A DNA stretch of 64,000 bases from Acridotheres tristis (GCA_037013685.1 CM072899.1:3775479-3839478), one strand, 5' to 3'; shown: positions 1 to 14,401, counted from the first letter of the stretch. Made by a program: numbers and translations. The notes: a model not told the origin generated them from the letters alone.

Positions 1-3000
1 AACTCCTTGTTTTTCTTGTCATTATCTGCAAAAGGAATCTGATGTTTATGTGGGCTGTTAAAAATGTACACATTTATTGAAAATTGTCTGAGTAAGACGA
101 ACTGCTGTCGAGAGTATTTGAGTTCAGCCTACGAAGTGCTGCTGGTTCCCAGTCCAAGGAAAAGTCTAGATGTGTTTTTTCTGTTTCTTTCAGGTTCTCT
201 AGGGCAGTATCCCTGATCTTTGACATCCAAGACCTGTAAAAAAAAAAAGGGGGGGGTGGCGATTTGGGAAAATCCTAAATCCCTTAGAATCCTTTTGTGG
301 TTCTATCTGTGCTGAGGTTGCTCAGTTCATCCCAGTGGAGGATGCCAGGGTTGGCAGGATGAGATGGAGAGATGCTTGTGATTGCTGGGCTCTATTCATT
401 CCTTATCCAGATCTGCTTCAGAGATCAGCATTGTCTATCAGTCCAAATTTGGTAGGAGCTGCATTTCTACTTATTTTAGTGGGCATAAGAACTTCTAATT
501 CACCTATAATGTGGCTAATTGCCAAGGAGCTAGGATGGTCTCGGTGCATGGCACGGGACCTGAGACCCTTCTGTCCATTCTTTTGGAAGGGGTTTGCTTT
601 GGCTTCTTCTCTCCCTGAGACCCCTGTCTGCTGCCCACACAGACCTGGGGTGATACCCAGCCCCTCTGCCCACCCCCAGCATCCCAGTGCCAGCCCACAA
701 AGGGACACAACTGAAACTACAGAGCCTGGTTTGTCCAGAGGGTTCATCTTCTTGGGATTTGTGCAGCTGTGAACTCGGGCAGGATCAGACCTCTGGCTGA
801 ATTTCAATTTTCATTCATCATTTTTTGGCTGGCCCCAGAGCCCTAGGGAGTAGCTTTTTCCATGAGCTGCAATGGGTGTGAGGTTTAGATGGGGGCTGCA
901 GGGAGGGAGCTTGGTGACTGTCCCCCCCCCTCATTGGTGCCTCAGCCACCTGGGACCCGCTCTCTGCACCAGCTTGTGCCACTGCAAACAGCCCCTTGCA
1001 GGGGACAGAAATCACCAGGCTCCTTTCCTTGTGAGGACTGGGAAATCCGGGAGGTGCTTGGAGATTTTGTCCCTGCCCTCAGAGAGAGCCAGAGCTGAAG
1101 TTCCACTGCAGGGTGGGTCCAGAACAGTGTCAAAATTTGGGAAGTGGGCTAGGGGCAGGAATTCTGCAGAGCAATGGACTGCTCAGAGCAGCTGTAACCC
1201 CCAAATACTAAGTACTTTCTCCTATTTTATTTATGAAAATTAGACAGATAATCCTAAAGGCAAAGTTAATGTTAGTCAACAATGAGACATCTTTAGCTAA
1301 CTCAGCCAAATATCTGTTCAAATACTGATATCTTGCATTTCCAATGTGAAATGGGAATATCTGCATTACATAAAATATAAGAAGAGAAAGGCATATTATT
1401 GTTTTAATGCAACCTTTCCAAACAAATTTGTATTCACATTGTATCTTAACAGAGAGATGCAGGAAGCAGACAGAAATTTATCTTCTCCAGAGAGTGATAA
1501 ATCAGTGCCTGGTTCACAGGAACATTTTTCAGACATCTCAAGAGCACCATGCACAAAAATATACATACCATGAATTTCCTGAGTGGACAAGGGCTAGCTG
1601 GAATGACGACAACAGTAGGAAGAGCACAGACCAATAGCAAAAACCTGGCAGGAGAAATCTGAGTTATTCCTCTGGAAATGCAGTGAAAACAGCGAGGAAA
1701 AGTTTGTCTGCTCATTAGGCAAATGATTTGTATTTCCTTCACTGCCTGTCCTCAATGTGCCTTTCATGTGGAGTTCAGCTTCCAGGATGCTCAGGGCTCC
1801 TGAGGAACTCACTCCCACGGAAGCATCTCTTCCCTGCTAGTTTGAAGAGCTCAGCCTGAGAGAAATTTGAGCCAGTGGAAACTTTTGGAGTTAAGTATCA
1901 CTGTCAGGAAGAGGCCAGCTGAGGTCTCTTAAAGAACATTTAGTAGGAAAACACAACTTCTTTGTGGGACTTGCACCCCTCCAGCCTAATTTCCCCTGAC
2001 AGGGCAGCAGTGGCAGCAGGGTTGTTGGACCAGTGGAGCGGGGACTGTTTTCTTTCCCTTCCTGTAGACATTAACAACTGCTCTCTCCCTTTTAAACAAA
2101 CCTACACAATAGAAGACAAGTTGTCAAGAAAGATTAAATCAGTCTGTAAGGCATCCAAAGCCCGGACTCAGCTTTTGCATCTGAGAGGGCAAAGTTTTCC
2201 CCAAGATGTGTTGTGCCACCAGCAGGGGTGACAAGGACACAGTGCTGGCTTGGGAGGAGATTGCATTCCCCTTGGATAACAGGACATAGGTGGTCTCAGC
2301 ACACCTCAGTGGTGATCCTGTGAGGTGTTTTGGGGTGCTGTTTCCCAGATTTTAGTGCAAGTTTCTTCTTCCAGTGGCATTATCCACACTGGGACTCTGT
2401 AGCCCCACGGCATTTTCTGACTTGCCTCAGTGCTGCCTCCAACAAGTTGTATTGAAGCAAAACCAGACAATAATGCAACTGCAGTGAAGGGGAGAGTCCT
2501 GGGCAGGCAATTGATGCTGGGAATGGATTTATGTCAGGTCTGGAAAATCAATGCACAGGAAGGAGAAGTGCTATACAAATCTGATGACTCTTCACTCGGC
2601 CTCTGCTTGTGCAGGAGAAAAATTTTATTGAAGGGACCTAAATTTGAAAAGGCTGAGTTAACATGGTTATCCCAGTTAAATATTTAACACTGTGTTGAAA
2701 TTTTCCTCAGTGAATATCAAACGTGTTACAAAGCTTTTGGTGTCACTGCTGCACAACAGGTGACCCAATTACACCTTTCTTCTGGCACCTTTGGGACCAG
2801 GAGGTCTCTGCAGGGAAGCTGGTCCCATTATGGTGAGGACAGAGAGAGGGACCCTGGCACTGTCCTTGGGTCACAGCCTGAGTTTGCCACCCTTTGTGGC
2901 CCACTGATGCACAGCTCCTGGGCCATCACCTTCTTTTCCTTCTGTAGATCATTTGCTGACTCTTCTTCAAACGTGAAGCCACAACTGCAAGCATCACTCT

Positions 3001-6000
3001 TGCAGCATCATGCACAGAATTTACTGGGGCATTTGCTCTTTATCCTTGCAGTGCAAGTTTCCTGCTTTTCCCTTTCCAATAAGAGCTGTAATGGATACAT
3101 AAGCATTTAAAATAAACCAGCTAAGGCTGACTTATAGGCTGGCTTTGTCATAACAAGCCAGGAGGGACCCAGCTTGATGGTACAAATGCAGAGCAGCAAG
3201 TGGGAGCTTCTCTGTGAGTGATTTGGACGAGAAGTGTGTGATGGTGGAGAGCACCAAGTGGTGGCAAGGTGGGGTGAGAGGAGGGGCAGTTCATCAAGCC
3301 ATGTCCCCCAGGGGTGAAACAGTCTGCCAAACCATATTGTATTTTTTTTTCTCAGGAGGGTGATGGAGGGATGGGGAATATCTCCAGACCTACACAGATG
3401 GTACAGGGGAACATCCCCCATCCCAGGCTGTTGCCAGGTGGGGTTAAGCTGTGGTGAAGGAGAAGCAGTGAAGCTGTTCCCAAAGCCACACTGTGCACGT
3501 TCACTGCTGCTGAGGAGCACTGGGGTATGGCAAACACTCCAGCACCCTGCTAGCTGGGAGCTGCCTTTCTCCCTGCAAGGGCTGGGAGCTGCCTCCTTGG
3601 CAGGGAGGGCTCATCTGGCACCTGATTGCTGCCATCTCCTTTCTGGTGGCTCCCATAAAGTCCCCAGAACCACTGCTTTGTGTCCCAAATTGGTGCCTTA
3701 GTGCCAGTGCTGTTGGCAGCTCAGAGCTCATCGGGGCTGCTGTGTCTTGAGGCTGCCGCAATAGGAAAAAATTATTCCGTGCCAGGGATGAGTCTGTGGA
3801 AAGTATGGCCTGAAGCAGACAGTCAAATCCCAGAGCAGGAAGGAGGGGAAAGTTTTCAGTCTTTTTTGGATCTGCGTGGGCAGCCAGAACCTCGGATCAC
3901 CTCCGACCCCAGCAGGCAGGGGCTTGCCCTGGTGTGGGAGATGCTTTTTTCTCCAGTGCTGCCTCTGTGATTTGGGCTGTGTCAGCTGCTGCAGGGTGAG
4001 TGAAGGCACAGCCTGAGCTGGCTGGAGGATGCTGAGGCTCCTGCAGGCTTATCTGATGGGCAGCACTTCAACAGGGATCCTGTGATAACGAGGATGCTGT
4101 GATTTGCTGCTCCTGCTGCTGGATGTCAGCGTATTTTTAATGCCTCAAGGACAGCGTTTGACTAGGGAGAGAATTCCAGAAATGGCAGATTGTACTTAAT
4201 TGGTGATGTAATTAGTAACGCAATTATAAATTGTCTAATGCCAGAAGTGTATTGTGGCTAATGACAGCCTGTGCCATGAGAATACATTTGGATCCCGGCT
4301 CTGGGCCTGCATCCTGTGCTGGCTGCTCCCACAGCTCATCAGCAAGTTACAAAGAGCAAATCCTGGTGGATGCTCCCCTGGAAGGAGGCTGGGGGAATGG
4401 CTGCTGGTGGAGCTCCTGCAGCACTCCAACAGCATGTGCTGGCAACACTTTCCTTGTTTGTTCCTTGAAATCCCAGCTGTGTGGAACACAACCATCCTCC
4501 TTCCCCCTCTCTCCTTCTTTAGACCACAGGCTCTCTGCAAACAGGGAATAATTCTGGCTCTGAATCTGTGCTCGGGTTTTTAAGCCTTGAAACCCCTGAA
4601 AGTTCCCATTTCTGTGTGGTTCATTGCTGAAATGGCAGGAACTGGCTGGACTCCACCACCAATATCAAGAGGAGTGGCAAAGTGTGATGACCATCCTGGA
4701 AATGCTTGGAGGAGAAGAGGAAGGAGCACAGAGCCCAATAATTTGAGAATGTACCTAATAGTGTGACTTGTGTGTTTTTCAGCACACTGATTTCAGGGCA
4801 AGAGATTTATTTTTGCATGGGTACCCACGGAAATGAATGTGTCTGGCCATATGCCTTCTGTTACAAGATTAAGACCTTGGTCCAAAATTCTGGCATGAAG
4901 AATAGTCCTATTTGATGTAGCTCTAAGAAAGAAAACAGTATGAGGAGAGATTATGAGAACAAAGATGGTGCTTTCTTGCATAATTATTAAATGATCATTA
5001 TCCCTTAAGTGCAAGCTTCTGGGTAGCTCAGTTAGTGTCTTAAAGCAAACATTTGTTATAACTTGCTCCAGAGTTTTCATCACATGGCTTTAGATTTCTC
5101 TAACTTCTTATTCTTCCACCAGTCAGCTGAATAATTAAATTGCTAGTCTGGGGATTTTATTGTGCTGAAAATCTGCAATTGAGCATTTGTTGCACTGAAA
5201 ATGGACACATTTCTTTTCCAGATACATTTGGACACAGTAGGGATCTGAATCTCTAGTGATTTCATTTATAGAAGTTCCACAAGTGTTAAGTGGTATTAAA
5301 TTAAGTGAAATGAAACACTCTGAGTCTAAATATTTCACATCTCTGTATAAATAGCTTCTTCTATTATTGAAGCATAAAAGTTGCAGGCTTGCCCCTACAT
5401 TTCATCACGGTGAGTGAGGATTTAGCCCTAGGACACCTCGTAAAGGTGATGAGTGTCAGTATGCCCATGCACTACTTTCCCATCTGTGCAAGGTGAAATG
5501 CAGGCAAGCAGCCTTTTCATTTCCTCACCTTCACAAAACGCCTCACAGTTTGTTTTCCTCTGGCCTATCTGGAGCTCTGGGCTGTTGACACTATACATTA
5601 ATTCTTCTTTGGGAAGCTGTTTGTATTGCAGGGCCTGGCACCGTATCTTCTGCAGCCCAGTGAGTAACACTCTGTGGCAGGAGCTGATCCTGCAGAACGG
5701 GTTTGACACAACCCCGTGGCCCCTGCTTTCAGAGGTGGACATGCACAGACATCAGGGCAGGGACTAAGTGCTGCCCAGGACAGAGAGGGACGAAGAGCTT
5801 ACACTCAAGCTTTGTGTTTTATTTTAAAAGCTGCCTCCAGTGAAGTTATTAAAGGCTGAAAGAAGGAAACGAATGACAGCCCAGCTGTTCCCCCCTAGCT
5901 AATCCCTGTGTCCTGGTGGAGGTTTACCAAAATTAGTACTTGCTGACTTTCATGTCAGAGAAGCCTTTAATATTTGGTTCCTCAGAGCCTGAACTCTGAC

Positions 6001-9000
6001 ATTAGCAGGGGTTATGGAGGCTGCAGTGATGTAAATCTTGTTATTTCACAAAGTTGATTGAGTTTGTCTTGATTTTAGACAGCTCAGTGCGTGGTGCTCT
6101 CTTCAGGCTTGACCCACTGCCTACTGAAGTCTCTAAAAGACTTGTGTGGATGTCAGCAGGGTTTGGGTCAGGCATTCAGAGTGAAAATGATGCCTTTTTA
6201 ACCCACTGACGTAATTCAGAACCTGTTTATTGTAAAAAAAAACCCAAACAGATTTCTGGCTCTTACCATTCTGTTAGCAGCAATGTCTGGGGAGATGCCC
6301 ACTCTGTGCTAGGGTGGAACAGATGGGGATCAGTGTGCTGAGAACAGCACATCCACAGTGCCCTGCTTCAACACACGGCACTGAATGGAGAAATATCTGT
6401 CTTGGTTTGCTTAAACTCTTGTCATTAAAAAAAAATCTGAGCAGCCCTTTGAGAAGGGTGTTTTTGAGTCCAGTTGGGCTGAGCTTTGCTCCATGGTGGT
6501 TTAGGAAGCTTTGTAAGCACTGCTGGGATGTCTTTTGAACAAACACCAAACAAATGGTGCCAGCCAGAGGCCTTTGAACCTCCTCAGTGGCTGGATCTCC
6601 TGTCCCTGGTGTATTTTCTCCTCTGAATTATAATCTCCCTCTCCTTGTGTACAGGGACCTCTTGAGCTGACCCATCTGTTAAGCATCGTGTCTCTGCTAT
6701 AAAAGCATAGCTTTTTTCTCTGCTCAGCTATCTGAGCCCCTGGAAATCTCTTGTGTCTGCATCCTTTAAGGTTTGATGCCTTCCAAATCTCTTCTCTCAC
6801 CTTGACTTCTGTGTTCTGTGGTTTGGGCACTCCCTGACATGGCCACCCTGCTTCAAAAGACACAGAAGAAAATTTTGCTGCTTTTTAGTTAGAAACCACT
6901 GGTGATGTTCCTCCTTTGGTAGTTTCTTCCCTGGAAGACCAAGACTTTATCATCATTTGTTATCACTGTTCTGAGAGCTACACATCAGAGACCCACGAGC
7001 AAACACTGACCCAGGACACATGGTCAGTGAAGGAGCTGAAAAACATCCTCAAGTAATTAACTGTTTGTATTGAAATATTAATTATCCATCTCAGAAGAAA
7101 ATTAAGAGGGAGAAATCACCCTGCAGGCAGGGTGGGGACAGGGCAGTTACATGTCCCAGGACCTGAAGGCGATCCGGGGTAGCATTGCACCCCAAAATTG
7201 GGGTTGTTCTCAGTGTTCTGCCCCCACCACACTGCCTGCCTGCTGCCAGCCCATCTGCCTTTCAGACACCACTGGAAAAACCCTTTATTTCATTCCAGCA
7301 CATGTTAGTGACTGAGAAGTCTCCCAGGACAGTTAAAGTATTTAACGTGTCTCACAGGACCTATTGGCAGGTTTCTGCAGGCTCTGCTTGGGAGGCTGCT
7401 GAGGGACTGTGGGAAGTGGGTGGGGGACAGACCAGGAGGTTTTTGGAAGCCTGGGCTGCTCTCTGTGGTGCCTCCACCAGCCACTGCTCAGGAGCAAGGG
7501 CTGAGTCTGGCCTCACCCCATGCTCTTGCCATGGCTCCTACTGCTGCCCTGTGTTTCCCTTCAAATTAGGATGATTTGCATAGAGAACGCTGGCTGTGTG
7601 GATATTTTTAGGCTGATAAAATTACAGAGATAAGCTGGAACAATGAATTGAATCAAGGGAGTGGCTTTGGGCTCCTGTTTCCCCTGCAAAGATCTCCTGC
7701 TTTATTTATAGCTGCATGTATGTGCGTGTATGGCTACGTGTTCACCTCTTTCCCAAAATCAGATCAAATCTTCCTGGCACAGATGACTCCCAGCCCATGT
7801 TCCCTTATTCATCAAAGACCCATCACATCATGTTTCATGTCTAAGTCATACCTAGAAACGCATGAAGCAGAGCTTTTTTAAGCTGAATTAAGATCAAATG
7901 AGTAGGAGGTGCAGCTACGAGCCTTTGATGTAGACAGACCAGGAAAGCTCTCTGCATGGCGAGGGGCTGGGACACACTCACTCCTTCCCAGCACAACTCA
8001 ATCCCTCTTCTTGTAAATTGCTTAAATAACTAATAGCTTAAAGGGGTTCTCCCATGAGCATTCATCGGCTTTCTGATCGCTTCAGAGATGTCCATCCCAC
8101 TTGTAACGCGATCTTTGTGCTCTGTCTCCATAATGCTGCTACAGGACTTGTAATAGTAATTAATAACATTACAACCACTCTCGATTCACTAAGGCTGGCC
8201 AGGGAGAAAATGGTGTTTGGATATTGGCCCACTTGTTTTAATCAGGCTGCTGAAACACTTTTAACTTGTTTAAATACCTGTGAGCCTTCGTCTGAACTGA
8301 TTGTTTCTATTAGTCACGAGGATGTATTGCTCAGGGATTGAGCTTCAGCCTGAGTTGTATGGCTGGGGAATGGGCTGGGCTGTAAATACCCATAGCATGG
8401 TGGGCATGGGCTGTGCAGGGCAGAGGGTTTGTGCTTACAGGACTGCCTGTAATGTTTTTGCATGTTTTATACAGAACTGGGAAAAGGAAATGGGAGCAAA
8501 GCCCACACTGTCAGGGCTGGAGGGAGGGAGAAGCTCAGGTTTTACTTTGTTTTACAGGATTTAAGTCAGGGCTGGTCTGCGAGGAAGATGGGTGACAGTG
8601 ATGCAAGTTTTGTCAGTCACAAATCTCTCTGCTATTCCTAAACAAAGCAGACATTAAAAAAAAACCACTCAGGTGCTGCCCCTACTCGTGCTGCCTCAGG
8701 AGCTGCTTATTCTTGAATATCAGGTTGAAAACCTTCAGCTGCCTGTGTGCAGATGAAGCAGAGAGATCAGAGGTTCTCTCATTAGACTCTGAAACAAAAC
8801 AAACAGGGCAACAAACACAGACCTGCAAGAAGGGGATTTCTTTGGCTGTTTATCTCCTGACTGGGAGAGCTGTCCCTGCCTGTTTGCAGTGCTCACTGCT
8901 AGGACCAGGTGTCTTCCTCACTGTCTTTCCTTTGCCCTCTTGCCTCTCTTTTTTGCTGCTCTCACAGAGCCAGTGGAGCTGGTAAATGTCAGCAGGGAGG

Positions 9001-9337
9001 CAGGGCAGACTGCTTTGAATGGGGTTCCTCTGTCCCACTCGTCCAAAGTCCCAGGCAATCATAGAATTCAGACACTTAAAATTACATTTGGGTGAAGAAG
9101 CAAAAGAAAGTGTAACTAACAGTTCATTCTCCCCCCAAAAGGAGTAAGATTAGCAGTTAATGGCTTGTCTAAAGCCATCCATCTCTTTAAAGGCTTTGAG
9201 ACTTCAAAAAGGCCAGGCTAGGCAAATGCCCTGAGGTGAGTGTTTCTAGTAGCAATTCTGCTATATCTTGAGTTTATTGTTTTAGGTTTTATTGTATTTT
9301 TTAAGTCACAAAATTAGGATATTTCTTTCGTAGGTCT
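1..9337. other. Intergenic sequence, no gene recognised
   Basis: No coding exon, RNA gene or mobile element was recognised. Simple features are an A11G8 run at 238-256 and a C-run near 925. AT-rich homeodomain-site-rich blocks at about 4185-4265 and 8035-8310 look like conserved non-coding elements. Confidence 0.7.
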
Positions 9338-9441
9338 AGTGCAAGATGTCCTTTCCCAGGGTGGGGGTGTTGGAAGGAAATTATCTTTAAAGTCCCTTCC
9401 AGCCCAAACCATTCTATCGTCATTCTATCATTTTATGTCCT
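9338..9441 (+). mobile_element. CR1 LINE 3' end fragment
   Basis: The sequence matches the 3' tail of avian CR1: a ggggtgttggaagga-like segment, then aaagtcccttccagcccaaacc, then attctatc repeats forming a degenerate octamer tail at about 9413-9435. The element is heavily 5'-truncated, as is typical of CR1 copies. Confidence 0.85.
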
Positions 9442-12400
9442 TTTGGTCCAGCACAACTCCTCAAAGGACTGGCATGATCAGCATTTCTTGTCCAGGAAAG
9501 TGAGCACTGTACAGGGATGTCACCTCCATAGGCATTGAGATCTGATGGGCAACTCACAGACTTGAGACTCAATTTCAGAAGTTTAAGATGCTTCAACTGG
9601 TGGCAAACCAGTGAGGTTTTTGTCTTAAACTCTTTTGCTAGAGATTGAGCTACTTTTCCCTGTGTCATCTTTTTCTTACTAGCAGCATTTCACAGTAGTT
9701 TTAACCACATGGAGAGAAGACATAAAAGAATCTTCACTGGATTGAATGAATTCATTTAATAACTCATCACTCATTTAATTTCCCTAAAAATGACAAATAG
9801 TTGTTGCACCTTCCTCAGGTCAGCCATACACTAAGATGAGAAATATCATCTTCTCATTTTCTAATTTTGATAAAATAGATTTTGTGTTCTTTAACAGGGA
9901 GGACACCAATCAAGAGCTGAAAGTGACATAAATTCATGTTGTTTATCTTTGTGCAGAGGATAAGTCCAAACAGCCAAGCTGAAATCTCAGATTTATCCTA
10001 TATGATATTTCTCACAGTTCAGGATGTTGCAACACTGATTTAAGCCAACAACAAAATGTGGATCCAGTCCTGACTGTGAGGTTTGGGTTCCTTTATTATC
10101 CAATCTTTATTTCTCTGGTTGTTCAACCCTGACATAGAGGATGATGATTCAGTCAAAGCTGCCTAGAAAAGTGCTCTCTGTACTTTTTTATCAGCAGAAG
10201 TTTCCTTGATCACCATGTTCCTGCTATTTTCCAGGCTCTGATATTAACAGCATGAGTTGCCTGTAAAGTAGCACAAGACAGGGAAACACCACAGCATCCC
10301 TTCCTCCTGAGCAGCCCTTCCAGACTCCTCTTCTTGGTTGCTAGGATGATCTGGGTACAGCAGCACTCGAAATGACAAATTAAAAAATAAGTCACTTTTT
10401 CCAACTTTAGGTGCTACAACAATTAAACGCAAACAAATTAAATGAAAATAATTAAAGTTCAAATAGAACCTTGGTATCATTAAAGATCTGCAATCATATC
10501 CGTGCAGACCATAGTAATTACAATGCATGCACAGTAATAGAAGCCTAATGGTTGCAAAATGTTCTTTGGATTAATTGGCTTTGGCAGCTTACACACTCAC
10601 ATGATTTTCTACATTTTTGCCCATCCTGACAATCATTCTGTGCTCTAGGCAAGCTTTGCCTGAGCTGTCTGTCTTTATAACCATCACATTATTCTGGCTT
10701 TTTGAACATCATAGTGCAGTAGTTTGCCTCTCAGCATCCAGTATGGTTTAATCATGTCCTTATTTGTGCACTATTGTGCAGGGGCTGGCTGCTCCTTCCC
10801 TTTGGAGAGCAGGCAGCTTGCACAGGAATGCCAACAGTGTTCCTGGAGCCATGGAAGGAGAGTGGTGGGGCCTGTGGGACTGTGGGCAGTGACACTGATC
10901 TGGCTTCACAGAGAGGGACAACACTCAGGGATCAGCACAGAAACAGCAGGAGATCTTAGCATGGGCTAGGGAATGAATGCCAAACCATGGCTATTTCCAT
11001 GTGAATAATGTTCATTGTAAAAAAACACCCAGCAAGGGCTGGGAGCGTGGCCTCCAAACCCCCTCTGGTTTGATAAACTCGTTCCAGAGCACTTGCAGCT
11101 GGGAGACACCATTGCCCCTAATTCCCCACAACACCAGAGAGCTCAGCAGGGCAGCTCCACGTCAGCAGGACCATGACCCAGAGACATCCTGTACCCCACC
11201 ACGTCACACAGAGCCCTGTCCTCGCTGCTGAAGGATTTTATAGTGTTGTTTTATAGTGTTGTAACTCTGACTCTGCCAGAGCTAAGATCCCATGCATTGA
11301 ATTAGATGTCACTTAAGCACTGACTTAAGTGCCTCGCTGCATCAGGGACTAAATTGCTTGGAACAAGAGAAGATGACTTACAACAGAGAGGCCACAGTAT
11401 GGCAGATTAAGCCTGCCTTTAAAAGTTAGAGTTAAGGAATTAAATTAGCACCAGTGCTGGCACTAAAGTAAACCTGCAGTAGGACGAGGCATGGTGGAAG
11501 AATTTTTTGTTTCTCCTTGCTGTGAGTTTCAGGAAAACTGCAATTAGTCCTATCAGAAAGATGTTCTCACTTCAGAAAAGAACAATGTTGCTGGTATCTT
11601 ACAGAACATCTTGAGGGAAATGATGAAAACGTCCCCAAACCAATGCACAGCTCGGGTCCTGCCAGTGATGTGGGTTTTTTTCTGTCACAATTAAGCTGTG
11701 CAGTACACTAGGCAGGGAGCAGCAGGGGCTGTGCACCGTGGGAAGCTGCAGGGAAATCCTTAACCTGCGTGGTCTGCATGTAGAGCAGTGTGTGTGCTGG
11801 AACTTTGAAATCTGGGCTTGTTTGAAGCTGAAACTTGAAAGCAAACCTCCAGGGAGGAAGCAATGTGAACCTTTTTTTTTTTTTTAAACCCTGGAAACTA
11901 AGAGCACTTTCTGCTCACAGCTTCACATAAAGTCGACTAGATGGGCTCTGAAAAGTCTCTTGACTAAGCATCAGTTCAGGTTTTCAGACCTGCTCCTGCA
12001 CCCAAATACAAGGGTATGACTGGAGCTCTTTGTGGTTCTGGACTCAAACTAAAGCAAGGGCTGGGTGAGAGGATCCTCAGCAGGTGCTGTTCCTGTCGTG
12101 GGTTGGGGAACATTCCTGCAGCAGGCAAAAGCTCTGGCTGATGGCACTGAAGGTGTGACAGAGCCAGCTCTGCAGCACCGTGACCTCCAGGTACCAAACA
12201 GCCTCGTCCCAGCCCCTTTTGTCATTGCTAGTGTTTGTAGAAATGCCTTAAGGTTTTCCCTTCCAGAATCTGGGCTGAACTACTCCAGAATGTTCCGTCC
12301 TGTAGCATTTGGGCTTCTTCCAGCTATCCTGCAGCCTGTAGGACACTGCAGCTTTAGGCAGGCAGTGACGTAGCCCCTCTCACATGCAGCTGTGGTATGG

Positions 12401-14230
12401 GTACACTTCAGCTCTACAGTCTCTCCCTCTGTAACAGCCCCTGGCTGGAAGGTGCCACAGAGAACACTGACCCTCTGTCTTTGGAGTGTCAAACATCAGC
12501 CACAGGCTGGTGCAAGCTTCCTAAGCAAGCTTAGCACGGTCAGGGGTGCACGAGGGGTTCCTGTCGGTTCTTGTTGTGCTCATTCAATCAAAACCCATCA
12601 GCAGGGCTCTGTGTATGGACTAGAGTGTCCAGCCTGTGCCACGGGAGGGACCCAAACAGCACAGACCACCATGAACCCCAACCTCATCACCAGGGTCAGC
12701 AGTGGGCACTGGGGGCGGGGTGTGATGCTAATTCCAAAGCAGGTCCTATTTTGGGACACGAGCTGCACCAGCCAGCAGGACCCGGCTACCTGGAAAGCTC
12801 TGTGCTGTGTTTGCTTGCCTGGCAAAGCTCAGATACCTTCTAAGAAACACATTCATTTTCAGAACCCAGCACCAGAGCCAAGGTCACATCTCTGAATCAC
12901 CCAGACAGTACAGCACATTGTGACAGTCCTTTAAAGAATGATTAAACAAACGTAATAGGCAGGCATGGCTACCGAGGTCCCCTCTGTCTGAGGAAGAGTC
13001 AGAAGTTAATTTAAGTGACTCCTCCAACATGTTGCCTAATTCCAGTGGCAGCAGAGCTAATTAAGATGGAGTTGGTCCAGGAGCGTGGTGGTGTGTCAGT
13101 GGTAGCAGCAAACACTGCCACAAAGGCACGGGCAAATCACAGCCACCCTAACGAGCCAGTCAGCACCGGGCATTCAGAGCCAGAGGAACTGCTCAGCAGC
13201 ATCATTAACCACATATCTTGGTCCCATTGATAACTTCATGAATATTTCATACTCGTTTGCCACCGGTCTGTACTGTCAACTTGTGACACAGGACTAGCTG
13301 GAGTAAAATGCACTTAATATGCAGTTACTGGAGCTGTAAATTTATCATCAGATGTTATTTTCTTAAGAATACTCTTCCAAGAGCCTGACCAGCTACTCAG
13401 GGACTCAAATGAGCTCCAAAGGCCAAAGAGCAAGAGGAGAATTTCTCTAATGAGTGTTTTAATGGTTGTGATAGCATAGAGCAAGTCAGCAGTGTGGGTC
13501 TGCAGCCCTTGTTAGGGAACGTGAAATTAGCAGATCCCTGAGGATGGCAGCGCCAGCTTGAAGGGGTCGTGCCTGGAGAGCAGATGCACCAGTGGCTTCT
13601 TTTTCCCTGATGGGAATGAGTGACTTGGTGCAAAATTTGCTTGCTTTTGTAGAAGGGCGATGTGAGGGAGGTCGCGCGTTTGTGTGCCAGGTTTGGGGTT
13701 GTTTTCTTTACTTAAATTCTGCTTTTAAAACCACTCCATGTGGGGAGGGTGAGGGGTGTGAAGCAGGGAAGCTGCCAAGGAGGTCGCTGTAGTCTCCCAG
13801 GAAAACCAGTTATGGAAGAGTGAAGGATTGAGGTACTTGACTCAGGGACAGCTGTGGGCACCTTTTCCCATCAGCCTCAGCTGAATGAGCAAATAAGTCT
13901 GTGTATTTCACTGTAACTCCCAGCAAAAGTGAAGCAAAGTCTATTTTGTAGGGATAAAATGTGTAAGAAGACTCTGGAACAGTGAGGAGCAGTGGGAGGT
14001 GGCATGGAGCTGCTGGAGGTAGAGCAGGAGCCCCAGCAGTGCTAAAGCAGGTTCTGCTTGAGGGGGGAAAGCTGGGAACTTGCTGGGACAACTTGCTGTG
14101 ACTCTGCTGAGGGAAGTGTCAGGCTGGCCAAAGGCTGGCTCCATTCAGTGCTGGATGGGCCAGGAGCCAGCACGGCTACGGCACCTGGAGTGATGCAGAT
14201 GGCCAGGGCAGCCACGGGACAGGAGCCAGG
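9442..14230. other. Intergenic sequence, no gene recognised
   Basis: This stretch contains a perfect 13-bp tandem duplication (11236-11261), a T14 run (11872-11885) and AT-rich conserved-looking blocks at 10380-10560 and 13220-13370. Open frames here, including a 167-codon + strand frame at 12392-12895, show no recognisable domain. Confidence 0.7.
11236..11261. repeat. Perfect 13-bp tandem duplication
   Basis: TTTTATAGTGTTG occurs twice in tandem without mismatch. Confidence 0.95.
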
Positions 14231-14401
14231 GGTGACAGGGAGCCACGGGACGGTGGTCAGTGGTGACAGGGAGCCCCGGGACGGTGGCCAGGGGTGACAG
14301 GGAGCCACGGGACAGTGGTCAGCGGTGACAGGGAGCCCCGGGACGGTGGCCAGGGGTGACAGGGAGCCCCGGGACGGTGGCCAGGTGACAGGGAGCCCCG
14401 G
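14231..14401. repeat. 31-bp minisatellite
   Basis: Five units start at 14231, 14262, 14293, 14324 and 14355 (the last 29 bp), followed by a partial copy from 14384. The unit begins GGTGACAGGGAGCC. Two unit types occur, one with ccacggga and ggtcag and one with ccccggga and ggccagg, in the order A B A B B. A partial copy may lie at 14211-14230. Near-identity between units implies recent expansion. Confidence 0.95.

Noticed and set aside
9056..9070. aatcatagaattc considered as a further CR1 tail
   Set aside because: Only the octamer-like bases match; no CR1 body sequence follows on either side.
12392..12895. A 167-codon + strand frame
   Set aside because: No domain, no splice context and no promoter; the length is within chance expectation for 64 kb in six frames.
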